From assembly GCA_029204225.1 (NCBI GenBank), contig CM055100.1:639987-703986 (forward strand): a stretch of 64,000 bases of DNA, written 5' to 3'. The notes beneath the pieces are model-generated. The model searched no databases. It was not told the origin of the DNA and saw only the letters and a program-made list of their open reading frames with translations. The translations under genes and the position numbers were made by a program. This DNA comes from Diphasiastrum complanatum (taxonomy: Eukaryota > Streptophyta > Lycopodiopsida > Lycopodiales > Lycopodiaceae). Positions 59,640-64,000 of the stretch are shown one piece after another. Every line of letters starts with the position of its first letter. Position 1 is the first letter of the stretch.

Positions 59640-60503
59640 ACACCTGATCAGACAGATCTCAATTCTATTAACAAAGTGCACAGTTTACTTGACAAAGGAT
59701 GAGAAAGCAAACTCGAACTTGAAACATATCTATTCGTGATCAACCTCAAAAGATTCGCAAAATTTATCTTGCTTGAAACTCAAAAGGTTCACAAAACAGT
59801 TTCTTGTTGAAGGTCGAAAGATTCACGAACAATATCTTGTCGCGAAATATTCTGTTTCTTGTTCAACCTTCATCTGTCTCAAAACTGTCACCTGTTGTGA
59901 ACAATTTGCAAATATTCAGAATTCTTCTTCAAGCTCAAAACTTGTCAACTGTCGCGAACAATTCATGAAACACGAAGATGTCGTGAAGAGACAAAGTGTC
60001 GCGAACAATTCGCAAAACACGAAGCTTAGAAGAAGAGATAGACTATCGTGAACAATTCACGAATAGAAATGATTCGAGCCTAGAAACAGAGCGTTTATTT
60101 GAATATCAACCGTCGTAAACGATTAGATCTACTATTACAGAATTAAAAGGCCAAAAGACCTGTCCTGTAGCAATATAAATACGTGCGCACTACTCGTTGT
60201 AACACACTCAGACTCTCTCCAACTCAATCAGAGGCACAACAGCGAGATAAGACAACAAGAGACATATATTGATGATTTAGATTCAGAGTTATAAATATTC
60301 GTTTTTGATCAATAGTTTCTATTTGTCTAAAATTGTCTTAAGTTGTCTCTTAATTTCACATGCTTATTCAATCAAGGTAAATGCTATTCTATTAGTACAT
60401 AGACCAAAAGTAGACCCGATTGAAGACATTGATATTAGTTTGATTTGTTTGAACTTTCATCATGTTCTCTGAGGAAGAATCATTACTATCTTTCCTACAA
60501 GGA
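59640..60503 (+). repeat. Presumed copia 3' LTR with repeated GCGAACAATTCGC dyads
   Basis: Begins near TGTAGAACACC (about 59634) and may end near CCTACA at 60503. Contains TATAAATA near 60173, giving a promoter layout. GCGAACAATTCAT, GCGAACAATTCGC and GTGAACAATTCAC dyads recur near 59955, 60002 and 60049, and TTCACGAACAATAT near 59791. The boundaries are tentative. Confidence 0.45.
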
Positions 60504-60601
60504 AAAACTTATGGGGAAAAATGTGAAGGTCCGACCTTCCGTTTTCAAGATGCTCATTACTTAACGATTATATCTTTAAGGCTAAGCATAAGAAATCTAA
60601 C

Positions 60602-60715
60602 AACCACAAGGAGGCTCTTTGCGGTCCAGCCCATCATAAGGGACTGCAAGAAGGCTCCTTGTAGTTTCCTATGGTGGATGGACCGCATGGAACCACAAGG
60701 AGCCTTCTTGCGGTT
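60602..60715. repeat. Nested inverted-repeat block A-B-A'-B'-A
   Basis: A 24-bp arm at 60602-60625 (AACCACAAGGAGGCTC...) is inverted at 60643-60666 and repeated in the first orientation at 60691-60715. A second arm at 60621-60640 (CCAGCCCATCATA) is inverted at 60668-60686. The three A copies allow alternative hairpins. Confidence 0.85.
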
Positions 60716-60755
60716 TCTTGCATTCATAGCCCTCTTGGACTTTACCTGGCCATGA

Positions 60756-61679
60756 AATTGGACCTAGCCCTTGACCTAGCTAATGCACCAGGCCCTAGCC
60801 CCAGACTTGGTCCTCCCAGAAGTCCCAACGGCCCACATTTGCTAGCATGCCATGTGCTATGAAATTTTGCAAGCAATTAAATACGAATAAAACTCGCAAA
60901 ACTTGCAGATGATTTACTCACAGAATGTCAAAACCCACTTTGAAAAAGGGTTACATTATCCTACGTCATGAAGTCTTCACAATGATTTGTACCATCAACA
61001 AAGAAAGGTTCATACAAAGCAATCAATGCATCTAAGGCATATTTCTACTCCTATTCAAAATCTGGAAGAGCTCTATGAGTGAAAGATGTGGTTAATGGAT
61101 GCATATGTTGTTGTCAATGTCCAACCTGAAAACAACTATGTAAACAAAGTACATGTGTTTGCATGGACTGAACTTTCCCTTTGCCAACATGCAATTGAAA
61201 TCCTCACAAGTACATGTCGAGAGTCACAGATTTAGACTATGTAAATGGCGTCATCCGGATTAGATGCAAAACTTTGGGCATGGAAAGCAACATATCTATC
61301 TCTAATGTGTACTTGTGCTCTTTTGATTTGATTGTTTGCAACTTGAGATATTGAGTTCCTTTCTCTTGTCTTTGATCGTAGCGAAGACATTCCAAGTTCC
61401 TTAGTCGATGTGAATGTGGTGTTACCAGCTTCCAAAATCCCATAGGCTTGGAAATAAGGCTAAGTGGTAACATCCATTTGATGACTTCTAGAGAGGGTAA
61501 CCATTCTTGGCCGCAGGATGACATCTAGACGATCTTGGCCATCAAAATTGACTCGAATGAAAGTGGAGGTCTTTTTTGAAATTAGGCAAGGTTCCCGCCT
61601 TAGTTATGAAACTTATAGGGACAATATACCCAGCATTGCTATTATTTCGAGTGAAGTATACCGTAGTTAGATACCATTC

Positions 61680-61681
<2 letters not shown>
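60756..61681. other. Intergenic sequence, no gene recognised
   Basis: Minus-strand frames at 61524-61232 (LEAGNTTFTSTKELG) have some protein-like character but no family I know, and are broken by stops. Confidence 0.35.
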
Positions 61682-61735
<54 letters not shown>

Positions 61736-61940
61736 CAAATGAGCGCGCAGTAGCTTAGGTAATGCGGACGGGAGTAAGGTAGGAGGTACAACGAGTGAGA
61801 AAAACATGAGAAAAGGGCAGAAAAAAGAGGGGGGGGGGCAGTACGTGAGTAGGATCTTACTATTTTTAGTAAGTGTAAGGGCAAGTAAAATAAATTTCCA
61901 AAAATTAGAAAATGCGAGGAAGAGAGAGAGAGAGAGAGAG
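61682..61940. repeat. Two GA microsatellites bracketing 185 bp
   Basis: (GA)n at 61682-61734 (53 bp) and at 61919-61940, with a G9 run near 61830. The open frames through the tracts (Ser-Leu repeats) are artefacts. Confidence 0.9.
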
Positions 61941-62085
61941 TATAAGTGCACCTTAAATACATTATTGCAATATTAGTATATCACTTAGTGGGGCCCTATT
62001 CTATTTGTGAGAGAATGAAATCGCTTGCTTGAAGAAAAGATATATTCTGCTCACATGTACAACTACTAAACTATATTTTCATCAA

Positions 62086-62157
62086 GTCGTTGTAGTATAG
62101 TGGTAAGTATTCCTGCCTGTCACGCAGGTGACCCGGGTTCGATCCCCGGCAACGGCG
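62086..62157 (+). tRNA. tRNA-Asp (anticodon GTC)
   Basis: 72 nt; a complete cloverleaf can be drawn. The acceptor stem is GTCGTTG with CAACGGC plus discriminator G. The anticodon stem CCTGC/GCAGG has loop CTGTCAC, placing GTC at 62119-62121. The T arm is CCGGG-TTCGATC-CCCGG. A and B box promoters are internal (TAGTATAGTGGTAAG and GGTTCGATCC). No intron and no encoded CCA. A T7 run about 24 nt downstream can terminate RNA polymerase III. Confidence 0.97.
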
Positions 62158-62325
62158 AGCGGGCTGTAACTTAAGCAGCTATTTTTTTCTTTGTTGATGT
62201 CATCCCGCGAGGGGCTTCATCCTTTTTTTCTTCTCTGTAACGGCGAGCGGCTGTACCGTAAGCAGCTATTTTTTTCTTTGTTGATGTCATCCCGCGAGGG
62301 GCTTCATCCTCTTTTTCTTCTCTGT
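62151..62325 (+). repeat. 88-bp tandem duplication of the tRNA-Asp 3' end and flank
   Basis: Units 62151-62238 and 62239-62325 start AACGGCGAGCGG, the last bases of the tRNA, and continue through AAGCAGCTATTTTTTTC and CATCCCGCGAGGGGCTTC to CTTCTCTGT. They are nearly identical, so the duplication is recent. Confidence 0.95.
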
Positions 62326-62492
62326 CTTTGTGTGCAAATTTGCAGAAGGTTTCATATTCGGATTTTGACTGTTTTTGGTTCTGAAATATTGAAGGAGCCG
62401 TCGTTTAAGTGAGAATTGCATTAAAGTTTGAGGTTGGAAATCCTTAATGGATCGAACTGAAATTTGTGGAACGGAATGGGTAATTTGTCAGT

Positions 62493-62646
62493 ATGAATCT
62501 GGATGCAGCAAATTAGAAAAGCTTCCTTCCGTGGATGCAGGAAAATCAATCACATCTGCAACCATTTGCATGAATCTGGATGTAGCAAACTAGAAAACTT
62601 CCTTCCATGGATGCAGGATAATCAATCATACCTCTCATTATTGCAT
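62493..62646. repeat. 77-bp tandem duplication
   Basis: Units begin ATGAATCTGGATG(C/T)AGCAAA at 62493 and 62570 and continue through CTTCCTTCC.TGGATGCAGGA. Similarity fades in the last 20 bp. Confidence 0.85.
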
Positions 62647-63850
62647 TATTCTCCTTCATTTTGACTGCCATATTCTCTAGCTTGGCGCTTGGTGGGCTAT
62701 TTAACCAAGGAAAACTAATTTAATTAGCTTCATTGTGCACCACATGTACGTACTCTCACATGACACGAGCTTAAATCATGTGTATGTTCATAGTTCAAGC
62801 TTTTATCAAACTCAGCTAAAGGGGAGGAAGCTATTGAAGATTGAGAGTGGTATCAAGAATAAACAAATGCTTTCACTTAAGAATTTAGGATGATCATCAT
62901 AAGTAGAAGCACTTTTATGATTGTTGTTAGCACACTCTCCAAGGCCTAAGCCTTCCCAAACATAATATCAAATGGGCGTGTGCCTTCTTAGATTTATGAT
63001 ATCTAGCTTCAAAATACAAAATAAAAACTATAGCTCGATCTTACAATTTAGGAACACTACACTGACAAAATTTTCAAAATTCACATGTGTGGAGAAGATC
63101 CACAAGTATGATAGATCTAATTAAGCTTTATGATTAGCACAATAACCCGATTCTAGATTGAATAGCAAGATCTAGTACAGAAGTTATGGCTTAACCACAA
63201 TCTAGCATGCTAAGCATCAGAGAATGATAGCAATGAATCATAAATGAGTAAAAGTACAAGAAATTAGTGTATTGGCATTAGCCTCAACACAAGTTAGAGA
63301 GAGAAAGATAGAGAGATATCAAGCAAAAATTGTGTGGATCCAAAATGGCAAGAGAGAGCTACAAAGCTTTGGTTCTTCATAAAAAATTATGAGAGCTACA
63401 CATATTTATGGAGTTTGAGGTAGCTCGAGGTAGAACCACATCCATCCACCTTTTGATGAGATCTAAAGTGAAAACTAGAGTCTATGTGACATTTGTCACA
63501 TCTCATGCATGAATCTCTACCTACTTTTTCCAAGTGTCCTAGTTCTAACTAGAAATGTACAAATCATCATGCATGTGTCCATTTCACTTTGTGCATGCCT
63601 TGCATGTCACTATGGATCACTAACAATTAATGCATGTGAATTGCCACGAGTTTCTACTAGCATATTTTTGCTAGTTCTAAGTCTACAATCTATATGCAAG
63701 TTGTAATCATCAAACTAGATATGTCAAATTCATATATCTCGTGTTCTATCTAGGCCAAACTTGGCATTTGCATTTATGAACAACATACTTGCATGGTACA
63801 ATGTTTGTAGCAAGCCTAAAGTCAAGATGGATTATTTTTCCATTTCAACA
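62647..63850 (-). repeat. Probable copia 3' LTR and flank (left end uncertain)
   Basis: The right end TTTCAACA at 63850 faces a polypurine tract (minus-strand GGAGGAG, 63857-63851) and copia RNase H. A TGTTG at 62922 could be the matching outer end, giving about 929 bp. A CACATGTG lies at 63082-63089. No genes. Confidence 0.45.
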
Positions 63851-63862
63851 CTCCTCCTAAAA

Positions 63863-64000
63863 ACAATCTATATGGACTTGAATATGGTTTTTGGTATTAC
63901 TCCAAGATTGGCTCTATGCTTGATGAAGGAACTCTTGCTCAAAGGTTTGGTGAGCATATCAGCAATACAAGATGATGTGTCGATGTGCTCCAAGTAGATT
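63863..64000 (-). pseudogene. Ty1/copia pol C-terminus, running off the window
   Basis: The minus strand reads IYLEHIDTSSCIADMLTKPLSKSSFIKHRANLGVI-type text (ADMLTKPLSK is the canonical RNase H end), then a stop, purine tract and LTR. The rest of the element lies beyond 64000, so its integrity cannot be judged; it is called a pseudogene only provisionally. Confidence 0.6.

Noticed and set aside
60462-60755. 97-codon plus-strand ORF
   Set aside because: It runs across the nested inverted-repeat block and has no domain; the frame is probably fortuitous.
62239-62325. Second tRNA or a C/D snoRNA in the duplicated tRNA flank
   Set aside because: Only the last bases of the tRNA are repeated; no convincing C box/D box pair (CTGA) flanks the unit, and a T7 terminator lies within it.

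Overview
This window is nuclear DNA of a land plant. The evidence is spliced genes with GT-AG introns and plant-specific families (a FANTASTIC FOUR-domain protein and a QUASIMODO2/PMT-type methyltransferase), a eukaryotic tRNA-Asp(GTC), long CT/GA microsatellites, and a dense, nested load of Ty1/copia, Ty3/gypsy and CACTA elements. I cannot place the species. The sequence suits a large, repeat-rich plant genome, and nothing in it looks bacterial or organellar.

Host genes are few. An apparently intact intronless FAF-domain gene lies at 2324-3982 (+). A five-exon gene at 24905-26284 (+) is predicted to encode a small organelle-targeted protein. A DUF248/PMT-family methyltransferase at 40147-42653 (+) is broken by nonsense, frameshift and splice lesions and lacks its 5' exons. 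One tRNA-Asp(GTC) gene sits at 62086-62157 (+), with a tandemly duplicated 3' flank.

The rest is mostly mobile DNA. From 8 to 9.7 kb there is a decayed, probably CACTA-like coding region. From 11.3 to 20.8 kb a Tat-like Ty3/gypsy element (-) is inserted inside a copia relic. It keeps gag, protease and RT but has no integrase; a coiled-coil ORF lies between its truncated RNase H and its 3' LTR. A third copy of its LTR, inverted, lies at 21.4-22.0 kb, and a second copy of the coiled-coil ORF lies at 29.25-30.0 kb. Degenerate copia fragments of several subfamilies occupy 22-22.8, 30-35.6, 51.7-54.9, 56.7-60.5 and 62.9-64 kb. A CACTA TNP2-type transposase relic lies at 55.2-56.7 kb.

The outstanding object is a structurally complete, very young chromovirus at 42894-49168 (-). 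It has two 918-bp LTRs differing at only two positions, a perfect 5-bp target duplication (ACACC), a tRNA-iMet primer-binding site, a purine tract, and an intact 1160-codon protease-RT-RNase H-integrase-chromodomain ORF, but no gag. In place of gag is a leader of about 700 bp with five diverged repeats carrying hairpin arms (GTGCT/AGCAC) that also occur as a perfect hairpin inside the LTR. This suggests an element that carries its own enzymes and borrows a coat protein.

A second notable object is an 86-bp tRNA-derived retro-insertion (a minimal SINE) with a 16-bp target duplication at 51.9 kb, which has a relative at 4.46 kb.
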